A stretch of DNA of 64,000 nt from Agrocybe praecox. Its lineage: Eukaryota; Basidiomycota; Agaricomycetes; Agaricales; Agrocybaceae. This document shows positions 1 to 12,271 of this stretch, in pieces (positions within the stretch are counted from its first letter, which is position 1; every line of letters starts with the position of its first letter). A model generated the notes under the pieces. It made no database searches. It saw nothing but the letters and a program-made list of their open reading frames with translations, and had not been told where the DNA came from. The DNA lies in contig OZ024846.1 in NCBI GenBank assembly GCA_964017145.1, positions 806,001 through 870,000 of the forward strand. Reading direction: 5' to 3'. The position numbers and the translations under genes were made by a program.

Positions 1-2975
1 TCACGAGACTTACAAGTCTTTGCGGCAGCAAGGTCTTCCGCTTATCCGTTTCACGATTAACCTCAATAATTAATTCACCAGCAGGTGGCCAGCGTTTATC
101 AGTCGAATAAACAGCACGAGTCAATTGCTCGGGAGATGGGTCCGGCCCAATTTCTTGCATGACATTCTGAACAAGTTGTTGTGAAAGTGAACAAAGTTGA
201 AGAGAGACCTTGGGAGGCCGCAACTCTTGCGTCGGGTCAAATACATCTGACATTGGTGTTGGTGGTTGGCTTTTGACGGAAAAGTGTTATTGGGCACAAT
301 ATGCTTTATATTGAGTTGATACACTCACTTAGGGTCCGGGAGTGCAGGTATATTCCATTTGACTGCTGTTTGATGGTCTATTTCAAATGAACACTTCAAA
401 GTTCCCATGTCTGAAAGACCAATTTTGAAAAACCAGAATCCAGGAACCAAATGACAAGGCAAGATCTGTTGTTGTTCCTCTTCATGTTCTTCTTGTTCCA
501 TGAATTCCTCTTGATCTACAGGCTCCTCCTGTTCCATGGTTTCTTGCTGTTCAACAAATTCCTGTTGGTTCATAAGTTCTTCTTGTCTACTTTCTTCCCA
601 TTCTATGTTCTCCTGATCCATGGGTTCTCCTTGTTCCATAGACCGGTCTTGTTCAGTCGGCTCAAGGGCTTGGGCTATGTTATCCTCTTCTTGTTGCTCA
701 GTAATATGAGGTGGAGGAGTAGAGAGCCCGATTTGCATTGGTTCTGGTTGCAGGCTTCGTCGTTGATTTTCTCCAACCACATTACGTTTCGATAAAGAGC
801 TTTCTAACGACATTGACCTTGAAGCATATTCATCAGGAGTATGATTTATATCTGGTGCTGGTCTTCTAATCGATGACGGAGATGACCTGTCGTCGGATAT
901 ATTATGTTGCAAGAGCTCCTCTGGTGGTTTGTGAGGCGAGGGTGGTCCAGGAGTAGGAACATGTGACGGCATCCAAAGTCTATCTGGGGACTTTGAACTT
1001 GATGGACCAGAGTTGGATGGATTTTGGCTCTGCCTAATGGGCGAAGCGGATCTACGTATATATTCGTCGTCGCGATGTGCCGGTCTTCGTGGTCGTTCTG
1101 GTGAATTATTATATCGATTTTTCGAATGCTCGTTGTATCGGTAAGGTGCGCCACGATCGTACTTATTGTGCTGGTACCTACGCGGAGGATAATCATCTTC
1201 ACGATGTTTATCTGATCCTCTTCTATCCACAGGTGATCTGGATCTGCGGGCCTTGAAATCCCGACGGTCATAATCTCGCCCATGTGCAAACTTTGGATAC
1301 TCAGGCCGATTACGGGAATAAGGTGATTTGTTTAGAGGGTGGCGATTGTATGGTTCTGGTGAACGGGGTCCGTGACTTGAAGTGGTAGTAGCGTAACTTG
1401 CACGTCTGTTATGATGATAAGGCGGATCTTGAGGTAGACTGCGTGGCTCTGGGGAACGACGACTGCTACTTGAGGTGGTAGCATGACTTCCTCGTCTATG
1501 ACGATGGTAAGATGGCTCCGGAGCCATAGAAGTGACCGGCGATATTGAGCGAGGTCGCTTGTTATATCTCGACTCAGATATTTGAGATGAATGACTTGAT
1601 CCTCTTGGACGTTCCCGCTTGTATCCTGTGCTTCGAGAAGGGCTTGTGGAAGGTCGTTGCGTGCCATCGCTGGCTCTTCGGTACGTGGAAGTTGATGAAT
1701 GAAAATCCTCTTCAAGGGCCACGTTCCTTGATGGAGATTTTCTTTCGATCGGCCTTGCGCGCTCCTTCTGCATCATCATTCTGCGTCCTGGGTCCATATA
1801 TGCGCTTGTTTGACTTGATGGTTGCGAGGTCTGAGCGGGAAGAGGTAGTCGGGAAGTTCCTGCTATCATTGTGGATGACTGTGGCATGGACGAAGAGTCT
1901 GGTGTTGAGTCAGATGCAATGGGGGCGTGGCTGACGTGCAGCGTGGAATTAATTGCGGGTGATGTGCTTTCCGAGCCTTTTAAATCTTTGTTAACCCGGC
2001 GCATATTCTTGTAGAATGCTGCAGAGTCTTCCTTCGTGATTGCGTCTGGATTAAGTTCCACGATAGATTCTTGAGGTGCACCTTCCCTTTCTGCTTGCTT
2101 TAGACGTTCTTCTGCATTTAGTAAGACGAGAGATAGAAGGTAATTCCGTACTTCATTCGAAGAAGGGGTACTCTTTGAATGCTCTGAGAATTGACCATCT
2201 TCACGTCCTGAGCTCTGGGATTGTGAGTGGGAAAGGGATGTCATACTGGACGGATTTGACGTTAAATTTGTACTGTGGGGTGCTATGGCATCCATTGTCG
2301 TGGAAGGATAGTTGGAGTGGTCTCCAGGTGAAGCAGCGTCGCTCGTTTGTAGATGTATGCCATTGTGGTTTAGGTGAAACTCGGAAGCCGTTCTGTGAGC
2401 CTGAACAAACGAAACACTTTTTCCCAGATTCCTCATAGCCTCGTGTCCGGAGGCTATACCGTTTGATTGGGTAACGGAAACCTAATGAGGAAGATCTTGA
2501 GCTCGATAACTTGCAGCATACAAAAACGAAAAAGTCATACTGTTTTCGTGTGCAACTCTCGATTGATGCACTCTGATTCTATGGTGGGATTTGACGAGTT
2601 ATCACCGTCGCCTTCGCCCTCGTCCATCCTAATAGACTGGCTTCGCCTTCGAATCTGGTTACTGGAAGAATAGTCCTCTGTAATTGGAGATCCAACTCGG
2701 TCTATCAGAGATTTTGGCTCAGATAATTGCTGCATGCGTGCCAGGAGAGTTGGTGCTTTCTGTGATGAATGTTGCCAAGGAGAGTCATGCGACATATCCC
2801 GGTCTTCTTCACTAGTCAAGGAGTCGCTGTCGTTATTTCTGGAATGCCACTGGTTTTGCTCGGAGGATTGTATGCGCTTCTGTGGCTTTGATACACGGAA
2901 ACCTGGCCGTACCCAAGACAGATTTGGGTGATACTCTTTAACTTTGGGGCCGAGGCGCGATTGCAAATCTGCCAT
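1..2975 (-). CDS. Ser/Arg-rich low-complexity protein, 3' truncated at window edge
   Basis: Not a family I recognise. Three exons close in phase: 2975-2541, 2481-329 and 269 to beyond 1, with 59-nt introns. The start is the ATG at 2975 (MADLQSRLGPKV). Most of the protein is disordered and rich in Ser, Pro, Arg and His, with many RS/SP/RR pairs between about residues 250 and 600. An acidic Gln/Glu stretch (repeated EQEE/DQEE units) follows near the end of exon 2. The part after the Glu run (GFWFFKIGLSDMGTLKCSFE) looks folded and continues into exon 3. The frame is open to the window edge. A GTAAGT at 13-8 (minus strand) may be another donor, so the C-terminus lies outside. RS-rich composition suggests a nuclear RNA-linked protein, but that is inference only. 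Confidence 0.75.
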
Positions 2976-3493
2976 ATATCGACTATTCTGGTTTCAGCCC
3001 TTTACTGAGTCTAGCATAAGATAAAGGTGTGGGATGGGAAAGGTCGTACAATTTAGTGATCGCTGATGGAAGCCCAAATGACAGTTGTCGTGTGTTTCAA
3101 TTACACAGCCACCACCGACGACCCTTAATTTTTGCCGGCATGTTCATTCCACATGTCCCCCTGGGACCTGGAGCGTAATTCAATCACACAGAATAACACC
3201 TCTCACAAATTGTACAAAAACCTCCTAACCACCAATGAATGCTCTAGTATTCGAAAATCTTCTTCTTCAAAATGCTATATGGTTTCTATTGAAGGATCAA
3301 TTGTACGAGAAGGTGGCGTCCCGACCCTTTCAGGCCTCACATATATAACATAGTACCGGAAACTTGATTTGCGCGTGCTTCTTCATTACATAAAGGCTTT
3401 TTGTTAGGATATAAGTTGGTGTGCTTGAGCTAATATCCAATATTCCTCCTCCCTGCACTCTTCTGAAGACCAAGACTCAGGTCCCCCGAGAGA

Positions 3494-5747
3494 ATGGTGA
3501 CGCCAACAACTTTTCTGGCGGCACTCGCTGTTCTCGTGGTCATAATTGACTCTAGGCTTCGCAAAACCAAGTCTCGTCGTCCGCCTGGTCCACCAGCCCA
3601 TTTCCTCCTTGGTCATGCACTTGTCTTTCCTAGAGAATTGTCATGGGAAAGGTTTCATTCTTGGTGCAAAGAATTCAGTATGTGGATCCTTTGAATCTCA
3701 GCTGAAGATTGTTTCATTGATTCATCATTGGTAGACAGTGATATTATGCAACTGAGCATGCTGGGGACGAACGTCGTGATCCTGGACAATTTCCAAAGTG
3801 CTAAGGAACTTCTTGATAAACGCTCCTCGATATATTCGAGCAGGTGAGTACCAACTCGAACTGCATAGACTTAAATACTAATCGTTGAATTCTCTATTAG
3901 ACCACGTATGCCTATGGTAACAGAATTAATGGGCTGGGATTTTAATCTCGGGACTATGCCTTATGGTAAGTCCATATTTCATGTTGTGGTAGAAACCACC
4001 CTAATTTTACTCTTTAATTCTAGGTCCGCGCTGGTAAGAATGTCCCATAACGTTTTAAATGATAAAATAACGCAAGACCCCATTCCGTAGGCGTGCGCAT
4101 CGGAAGCTATTCGAAAAATCGTTCCACTCGAATGCAGGTGCCCTCTACGAGTCCAAGTCGCTCAAAGCAGCCCAAGAGTTGACCGCAAGCCTTCATCGAG
4201 AACCAGAGAAGTTTTTAGATCACTTTAGACAGTATGTTTCTCTCTTATTTCAAAAAGTGTTTTCCGACTCTTCAACGCCCAGTAAATTCTATTCGCAGTC
4301 TTGCAGGTTCTGTAATCTTGTCCGTCACATATGGAATTGAAACAAAGCGAGAAAACGATCCTTACGTGAAACTCTCCGAAGCCGGCATTCAACCTGTTCT
4401 CGAGGCCGTAGTCCCTGGGACTTACTTGGTGGACACATTCCCTATACTCAAATACATCCCCGACTGGATGCCTTTTGCAAGATTCAAAAGAGTAGCGAGA
4501 GATGCAAGAGAAGCAAGCTTAGCCATGGTCGAATTGCCCTTTGACTATGCCAAACGGGCCATGGTAGTTTCATTTGCGATAAATCATGTCGCATTAACTG
4601 ACGCGATCTGTATAGGCTGAGCAGAATGTTGCTCCTTCTTTCGTTTCCACTCTCCTGCAAGATATGGAACACTCTGAAAAAGGGGGCGAGGAGGAAGAAC
4701 TCGTAAAGAACACGGCTGCAACTATGTATTCAGGTAGGTGCTCGGATTATTCATACCTACTACTTTCTTTCTAAATTTTACGTGCTTAACAGCTGGTTTT
4801 GACAACGTAATACTTTTGGTTTTGGGGACATAATTTCAGGAGACTCATAACAATGCATATGACTCGCAGATTATATCTACATTGACAGGTTTTATTATGG
4901 CCATCTTGGAAAACCCAGAAGCGCAGATGAAAGCTCAAAAAGAGATCGACGCCGTTTTATCGAACGGACATCTACCCACCTTCGATGATAAGGAATCATT
5001 ACCATACGTCACAGCTCTGACCATGGAGGTCTTCCGCTGGGCTATTTCGAGTCCCATAGGTAACTCTGGATTCCCTTGTCATGTTATCAACTTCTTTCTG
5101 TTTATACTCCAGTTCGGACTCGATTACTAATTTCTTGTATAGGCGCACCGCATATGTTGGAATCGGACGATGAATATAACGGGTATAACCTAAAGGCTGG
5201 GACGCTGGTCTTTGCCAATATTTGGTGAGAAAGGCACCGTTCTCTTTCAACTCTTTGGATGTATCTTATCCATTCTTTTTCTCAGGGCCATTCTTCACGA
5301 CGAAAAGACCTATCCAGAACCATTCAAGTTCAAGCCCGAAAGGTTTTTAAAAGATGGTAAACTCGAAGTGGTCAACGAGGCCGATTTAAGCGCATTCGGA
5401 TTTGGTCGCAGGTCAGTTATTCTCGTTTGTAAATCCGTGTCGACTTTTTTGTGTGTTTATCACTTTTTCTTCCTCTTCAGAATCTGTCCCGGAAGATACA
5501 TGGGATTTTCGACAATTTGGATATCAATTGCGTCTATCCTGGCTACATGCCAAGTCTCTAAAGCGATCGATGATCATGGCAATACTATAGAGCCTGTCAC
5601 TAAATATACGTCTTCAACAAGCTGGTGAGCACTTTCTTTTGAGAATCACAGTATTTGGACAAAATCCTAAAACATTTTCCATGTAGTATGCCTGCCCCTT
5701 TCAAGTGTTCCATCAGACCTCGACGGTCCAATACAACAATAATATAG
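3494..5747 (+). CDS. Cytochrome P450 monooxygenase, class II fungal type
   Basis: Haem-thiolate monooxygenase, expected to be anchored in the ER by the N-terminal helix (AALAVLVVII) followed by the proline hinge PPGPP. Thirteen exons: 3494-3677, 3735-3843, 3901-3965, 4024-4033, 4091-4231, 4299-4563, 4616-4733, 4793-4806, 4870-5059, 5143-5224, 5286-5411, 5481-5624, 5687-5747. They sum to 1509 nt, or 502 aa, the usual length. Landmarks are the WRAHRK helix-C motif, EVFR (ExxR, about residue 355), PERF, and the haem loop FGFGRRICPGR with Cys about 437. The I-helix reads AGFDN where most P450s have AGxDT, so the conserved Thr is Asn. Exons 4 (10 nt) and 8 (14 nt) are microexons. It resembles the O-methylsterigmatocystin oxidoreductase-like P450s abundant in basidiomycetes. 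Substrate unknown, and no biosynthetic cluster surrounds it. Confidence 0.93.
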
Positions 5748-5942
5748 TCGCAGTACTATTGACAATAAGCTAACCCTACTAAACATATGTGCTTGTCTGT
5801 CAGGCAACCCAAGTGCCACCGTCTTCAATAAATAATAATACAACGATGGATTCCAGTCCATGTGTATAATATAATACAACAAATACCACAACAGGTGCAT
5901 AGTACAAAGGGAGAAAAAGAAAAAGAAACACCTCAACAACCC

Positions 5943-8677
5943 TTAAGACCTATCTGAATCCTGAGACCCTCCTGCGCGAGGATTGTCCGGCAAGCCACCT
6001 TTGTCCTGCATGAACTTCTTGCCGTTCGAACCATTGGTTGAGGTCGAATCTCTTCGCGTGTTAAAATGGATAGAAGATATATCTGTCGTTGTAGTGGCCG
6101 TAGATAACCGAAGTCCCTTACTCTTAGGACCTGAAAAACTAACTGGCGGTACCGTAAGAGTGGCGGAGGCGCCGTTTCTATTTTGGTTGCTGACACCTGA
6201 ATGAACGGACGATGTCTTCAGAAATTTCGAGATGCCTGATTTGGTACTCTCAGAGTCCGTAGAGGGAGGTCTGATAGATGGCGGTGAGGCAGAAATCAAG
6301 ATGGGTGGTGCGTTTAGGTCGGAATAGATTGACGATCCTCTTGTTCGTGCCTTGCTAACCCCACCAGACATGTATGTTGGTACAGGGAACTGAGGGTGAT
6401 GTTGAACAGCAGAATATGAAAGATCGTTCTCATACTTTCCAAGAGTAGGGTTGTCACAGCGATCATCCACGTAAGGTTGTTTCTCAAAGAAAACTGGAGT
6501 GAAATTGTCGTCTTCTAACGCCTCGTTTGCTGCGACTATAACATGTTACGTATCAGCGAACAATTCATCAAAAAGCCAAAGATATCAGTTAAACTTACGG
6601 TACTGCGCGAGACCCTTTCCAAAATTTGCTCTGCACAGAGCACCAATCACCACAGAACCAACCAGCAAGATGAAGCTAGTAACAGTGATAGTTGCAAAGA
6701 ATGGCCAATTCGAGAAGATATATCGGTATACTGACATTTATTCATCAATAGAAATCCCGGCATTGATAGACGAAAGACTCACTGTCACTGCAGAACATCA
6801 AGATTGAAAAGGCAAGGAGTATCGCAGAAATAATGCAGAATGTGATGAACTTGATTTTGGATTCCCGCCTGATGCTGATCCATCCCTAAAACAATTACAT
6901 GTAAATGTTAAGGTTACTTTGAATGAAATAGAAATACACACTAGTATAATCCACGGGAATTGAAGCTGTGAGATGTTGGTCAACTTAGATGTATCGTTCA
7001 AAGGGGGTAAAATAGACCTTACCAGCAGGGTGACTATGAAGACTGCCAGATATAATTTTGAATGGGTGGCATATTGAGACAGCGTCCCGGCGCTAACTTT
7101 ATCGATCCACATAGCAGATGAAGCAAGCGACATAAACCACGATAGTTGGAGAAATACCGAGAAGACAAGAACGAGCTGAAGAAGTAGACAGCACTTTGGT
7201 ATCAAGATAACCGATACACATTTGTATAATAATAATAATTTCGTCGTACCTTGTAAATCCCATGCACTTTCGATGAAGCACCAACGCGTTTGAAGGTTCG
7301 ATGAGCATAAACCTGTGAGTGAAATAGATAAGAAGGCCAATAAGCTGCGAAGATGAGTAATGGATACATACTTGGTACAATGTGAAAGATAGGTATCCCA
7401 GGGATAGTACAGTGACACCATTGATGACAACCAATGGAATCTGCAAGGCAAGTCACAAAACAACTGAGTGAAAATTTACATGGGAATACTTTGATTAAAA
7501 ACATACCACATCTTCGACAATGTCCTCCCACCATCCGCCCATAAAGTCACGCCCGCTACATGCGTTGGGGACTATCTGGTTGCGGTATCTGTCCCGCATA
7601 TAACGAATAAAATAGACTCGGTATGCTGCCCATCCGGTGGCCAATGCATGCCCTGTTATGGCTGTTGCGAGATGAGGAATTGATTCGTTCAAAAGCTAGA
7701 GGGAGCATCGGTAAGCTGAAAACGCAAAGATAGCTAGAAATGAGGTAAACATACAGTGACAATAGAAAGAATGAAGAGCCAAATCGAAAAAAAGAATGCT
7801 ACTAGGTCCTCTCGCTGAGCGTCGTGGAGGGTACTCTTTAACCACCTCAACGACACTACACAAGCTTCAGAGAGCTCTTCCGAACTTCCAGAAAATACAG
7901 TAGACACCGTGGGCGTAGGTGAGGAAACTGTAGTCGAAGCTGTAGATTGCGAAGCTGTTGTCGAAGAAATTGTTCCTGAAGTTTCTTGAGGCTTCGTACT
8001 TGCGGTGGATGTGATCGGCGAGGTAGAGGTAGAAGTAGGCGATGATGATAATGAAGTCGAGGAGGAGGATAAAGTCGATGATAAAGTAGGAAAGGGTAGT
8101 GTGATGGGCGGAAGAATGACACCCCCTTTACCATTACCATCTTTGTCATGGTGGCCTAGGTGGTCGTCATCATCGTCACTATCTTCAGCCTCGTCGTCGT
8201 CGTCGTCGTCGTCGCGAGTGTACTATTTGTAACCTTAGTATAATGAACGATAGGTACGCTTAGATCTCACCTGCACCACGTCCCTCCTTTCACTGACCTG
8301 CCCGTCGAACGAAAAGACACCTGTGCATGTAGTACCAGCTGTTCCAGGGACACCAGAGCACAGCTCGATTGTATTCCCTCTCAATCTCGTGACGCCGGTA
8401 GCGAAATCAGAGTGGCTTATAGCGTCACCCAATACGTTCGCTGCTTCCGAGTCGTGAGCTAAGCTAGCAGCGTGGAACGAACTCAAGAGGATGCCAGTTA
8501 CAAGGGCACAAATGAAGTAGAGCGTGGCAAATCGAGTAATCGTAAGTCTCTCGTACTGCGGATCGAGTATGAGTGTACACAATAGTGGATTATTCTTTTA
8601 TTACTCACCACGAGTTTGATTCTCGCAAGTGATAGGCCATGCTTGACGATTTCCCGCGTCTTTTCCCTTGTAAACAT
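5943..8677 (-). CDS. Polytopic membrane protein with acidic/Ser-Thr luminal insert, unknown function
   Basis: Eleven exons in phase: 8677-8609, 8555-8271, 8222-7755, 7695-7507, 7440-7372, 7312-7250, 7175-7023, 6965-6942, 6885-6783, 6730-6599, 6535-5943. They encode 715 aa starting MFTREKTREIVKHG. One membrane helix lies near residue 40 (LYFICALVTGILL). A segment with an Asp run and a Ser/Thr-rich stretch follows. About seven hydrophobic helices come next (FFFSIWLFILSIVT, VVINGVTVLSLGYLS, LVLVFSVFLQLSW, LYLAVFIVTLL, FITFCIISAILLAF and FFATITVTSFILLVG among them). The tail is Ser/Pro-rich and disordered. I do not recognise a named family. The layout (helix, soluble insert, helix bundle, cytosolic tail) would suit a sensor or transporter, which is inference. 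Exon 8 is only 24 nt. Confidence 0.85.
8191..8214. repeat. GTC trinucleotide tract encoding an Asp run
   Basis: A pure (TCG)n tract lies inside exon 3 of the membrane-protein gene. Read on the minus strand it encodes seven consecutive Asp residues, followed by a second interrupted acidic stretch. Length polymorphism between strains would be expected. Confidence 0.8.
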
Positions 8678-9719
8678 ATCCTCAACCAGTCAAATAGAAT
8701 AAGGTCCAGCCTGTAGAGATCCAAAAGTGCATAAGTTTCTTGCGAAGTAAAAGATAATGTCGAGAGTATCTTACCAGAAATGAATGAATAAAGTTGAGTA
8801 GAATAGAAAAGGAAGAAAAACGAAAAAAGACGACGGAGGCGAGGAAGATGGAGAAAAGAAAGATTAGTCCGGAGGCAAGCAGTGGGACATGAACGGAACC
8901 ACCAAAGATATGAAATCGGTTAAAATAATAGCTCCCCAACATCTGTTATGATATGGCAGTTAATTGAGTCGAGACTCGACAACAACTTCGACGTGCACAT
9001 AATGATAATTGAAGACGCAACGGAGATCTTTCTCCACAGAACCTTGGTAACAAAGAAAAATTGCAATCAGCTCCAATCGCGTCCAATAGCAACCGCGAGG
9101 CAGACACATGAAGTTGGCCCATGGAGGAGCCCGAAGGGCGCAAGCAATGAGATCCTGGACCTCCACTCGCTCTGGATGAATGGAGTCTGGACAAGATACT
9201 ATCCGGATGACGCTGCACATAAGTATATAAAATGAAGACACCACTTCGCTGGGTCGTCTTTCCTCATCTCTAGGACATCGAGAAAAGGCGAGAAAGACCA
9301 AGAATGATGCCAAGGAGGGCCAAGGCTGTCTATTGCGATGCTTCTTTACTAGGAGGTGAGCTACGAGAGCATCATGGTGTCAACAAAGCCTATGTAGTGC
9401 AAAGTTGGGCATTGCGATGACTGGGTCGTGTGTTACGAATTCATAACAGGTCAAATCCGTTTAACTTCCAGGTGATCGGTAACAAGGGCCTGCGGAGCTT
9501 AAAATTTACTAATATCAAATTTTTACAAAAGAAAGCTTATTATCACTACTATGGAAGTAACCGACATAAAAGGCGGGGAAGGCGGGGGAACAGCGAGCAG
9601 TCTCCTTTGACGACGCTCAGAGACGCTCAGACGCCAGCAAGTCGCTCCTGCTTCTGACTCCAAAGGCGAATTCAATGGACGTGGAGTTCGCAGTTTCGGT
9701 CCTCCCTGCTTTGCTTTGC
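8678..9719. other. Intergenic, no supported gene
   Basis: Short overlapping ORFs occur on both strands here, but none has a recognisable motif, a plausible splice extension or a length that separates it from chance. It includes the promoter side of the polytopic membrane protein gene. Confidence 0.5.
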
Positions 9720-10217
9720 ACTTATTCAAGTGATCATCATTCCATCTTACGATGTCGTAGGGCTCTTCGACTGTTATGCCTGTGCCACACACCGCGTGCC
9801 GTGGCAATTCGAATATTATTGTCATCAAATTCTGCATGAGGATCCTTCTCCTTGATTTTCAACTTCCATTTTTCATATTTCGTCTAATTTGGGACCAACT
9901 GGCCCTCTCTTGCCTTTTCCCGCAATGCTGGTTATATCAGACTCTTTCTCCGTTTCTGGGTCACTCGAAAAGTACGAATGAGAACTGTCGATTGACGGTG
10001 CTCTGTCTCGCTTTCCGATTTCCGGATTTTCGTCTGGTTGAAATTTCAAGTTACTGCTGGGTTCTTCGTATAGGTTGCTATCATAATTATCCACTGGACA
10101 GCTTCTATCCGAGATTGGACCTGGGTTTAGCAAGTTCGCAATAGCAAGACGCCGCTCGGGTCGAGAGTATTTGGTACGTCCATATCCATTAGAGTCCAAC
10201 TTCTGCGCCGCATTCAC
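9720..10217 (-). pseudogene. Possible degraded zinc-finger protein fragment
   Basis: Two open stretches lie in different frames. The upstream one (10217-9873) reads SRPERRLAIANLLNP and then an acidic Ser-rich segment. The downstream one (about 9835-9700) contains CGTGITVEEPYDIVRW followed by NDDHLNKC, which has the C..W..H..C spacing of BED-like fingers that recur in Agaricomycete genes. The frames do not join without a stop, and I found no splice pair that joins them. The call is therefore a weak one: a remnant, or a gene whose introns I failed to place. Confidence 0.25.
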
Positions 10218-10492
10218 ACTTGCATAGCTTGTCTATGCGTATCGACAGAACCATTGCAAATGTGCCTCGGTACCGCCATTGTTCACTCAGCTTCTGGGAT
10301 GATTTTTTGCCAGGCTTCTATTACATATGACGGGAGCTCCGGATTGGGTTCATCATTGTCTTACCTACCATTTGCAGGAGGTCCTCCTGCAGCCTGATCG
10401 GTTCTCGGAGCTGGGGATCCAGACAGGCCCTTAGTACTTTAGTCTTAAAAGCTTCAAGTCTTACGAGTTCCACTCTCAACCAGAAACTTACC

Positions 10493-11248
10493 ATGGCGAT
10501 ATCTGCGTCGCTGCCCTTAAAGACCGACCCACCTCCAAATTTCTTCGTTCAGAATACTGTCGTGCTGCCTGTTTCCTTGAAGGATGCTTATACCATCCTA
10601 GGCACGGCAGAAGGCCATGAACGCGTGTGCCGCCTTTCCAAGCTGTGCACGGTTATCGAGCTTAAGCAGAAGGACATCGTCGAGCTCCCGATACCTTCAT
10701 ACCCAGACGGGCTGCTGCTGAAGGATGTGGCTGTTCGTAACTTCACTGCTCCAGAGGGCTCAGAGACAGTTGAGCAGGGCAGTGGAACAAGGGAAGGAGA
10801 GAGCGGCAAACCAACCGTGACGCGTCAACACTTCACGAGGGTGGAGTGTATCCCACTCCTATTTGGAATGTTCACGAGCAAAGTCCTACTTACAGGCACA
10901 CTTTCCTGGGATAACGATGCGTTGTCAAGCTTGTTGAGTGACTCTGCGGCCCAAAAAAATAAAGAAATATACGCTCTATCCGAGTCTATCTCCGATGGCG
11001 GGCTTATGGTGTGGAGGCTGCGTACATTTACGGTCGAAAATGGCGATCCAATGAAAACTCGAGTAACAGAGCGCATCGAGGGTTGGGCCCCTGCGTTGTT
11101 GAGGGCTTTTGTTCAGAAGGAAACAGATAAGGCGCACAGGTAGGTTTTTCTTTTTTTGGTTTTGATCCTCACAAATTATTCGGATTGACACAAAGCTTCT
11201 CCCTCTGTCAACAGGGCTCACATGGATCTATACCATACACTTTTCTGA
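10493..11248 (+). CDS. Conserved hypothetical protein, possible SRPBCC-like fold
   Basis: Two exons, 10493-11139 and 11215-11248, joined by a 75-nt intron, give 226 aa. The second exon supplies only the last residues (ending DLYHTLF). A second ATG context upstream was not needed, because ATGGCGATA at 10493 has a good ACC ATG G context. No signal peptide or membrane helix is visible. The pattern of alternating strands and the ending ERIEGWAPALLRAFVQKE (a long C-terminal helix after a beta-rich body) recalls START/SRPBCC lipid-binding folds. That is a structural impression, not a sequence match. Confidence 0.75.
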
Positions 11249-12271
11249 TACCCTGGGTCACTGCAATTATACTTTACACATGCATACGCACTTGAATGTA
11301 ACTCGACCATCCTAGCGTAAGTGCAATTGAAAACCTGAATCCCGGAGCTGGGGATTCAGCCCAAACTGTTTAAGCGCCCAGATTGTAGTTTTTGTAGAAA
11401 CTATCTTTGAACAATGGGCCAGGGAGGGATGATATCGAACGGAGGTCTTTTAGACTATTATAATAGCAATGGCCGTCATCCAAGTATCTGTCGACCGTAG
11501 ATCGAATCAAGGTATTCATCTGGGTGCATATGTCCAGCGGGTCCTCTCAACATTGTTTACGCGCTCCTGCAAAAAACATCTTTCCATGATCGAGATGGCG
11601 GGCTCCCGAGTCCCGACTAAGGCAATCGTTTCCAAGACCCAAGGTCGGCATGAGCACGTGGCTAATCAATTACTAGGACTTTATTTGTCCCTATCGCATG
11701 CGAGAAGACTTCCAGCGGCAACTTGAAAAGTGATGATGACAGAGGGTTCTACAATTATCTTTTCTCCTTCATCCAGTAAGCTCGTACGTCCCATAGAAAA
11801 CGGTCTTTGAACATCGTTCGAGCGCTGGTTGTCGTTATTTCTTGACGAGAACCGTCCAAGCTGGATGTTCTGCGTGAGCGCTAAAGTTCGCGTAGGTTTG
11901 CTGACTCTAATTGTTGGCTCTTTGGAAGGGTCGTACAATAATTCTCAATCAAACTCAGCGTTAAATTTGATGTAAACGGAGCATAAAATGCATGGCATTT
12001 GTGTATGCTAATGAAGTGTATATAAAAAAAGGGTTATAAAAAAAGGACCAGGAGTCGTAAAATCGATCCAAGGCTATTAGGCGAGTCGTTTACAAATCAA
12101 TGCGTCCGTAAACTACGATAATTGTCCCATGGTGGTATAAATCATCAAAAATAAAAAATGCGCTAAGCAAAGAAGGTCGTCAGAAAGGTTCCTTGGGCGC
12201 CACAATTAAATAATTCGAAGAGCACGGCCAAGTCGTTTTGATAAATAAGTTCCAGGGGAAGATGGAATTAT
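11249..12271. other. Intergenic, no supported gene
   Basis: An 85-codon ORF on each strand (11469-11726 +, 11681-11938 -) lacks motifs or splice-consistent neighbours. The stretch from 11980 to 12260 is A/T-rich and probably holds the 3' UTR of the secreted-protein gene on the minus strand. Confidence 0.5.

Noticed and set aside
451..795. 114-codon hydrophobic plus-strand ORF
   Set aside because: It is the reverse of the Gln/Glu-rich repeat of the minus-strand gene; the Leu/Phe-rich composition is an artefact.
8191..8214. Possible CRISPR-like or satellite repeat
   Set aside because: A coding trinucleotide tract within an exon; no spacers or larger unit.
8005..8232. Plus-strand ORF rich in Asp, Val and Ser
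   Set aside because: Antisense to exon 3 of the polytopic membrane protein, whose exons close in phase.
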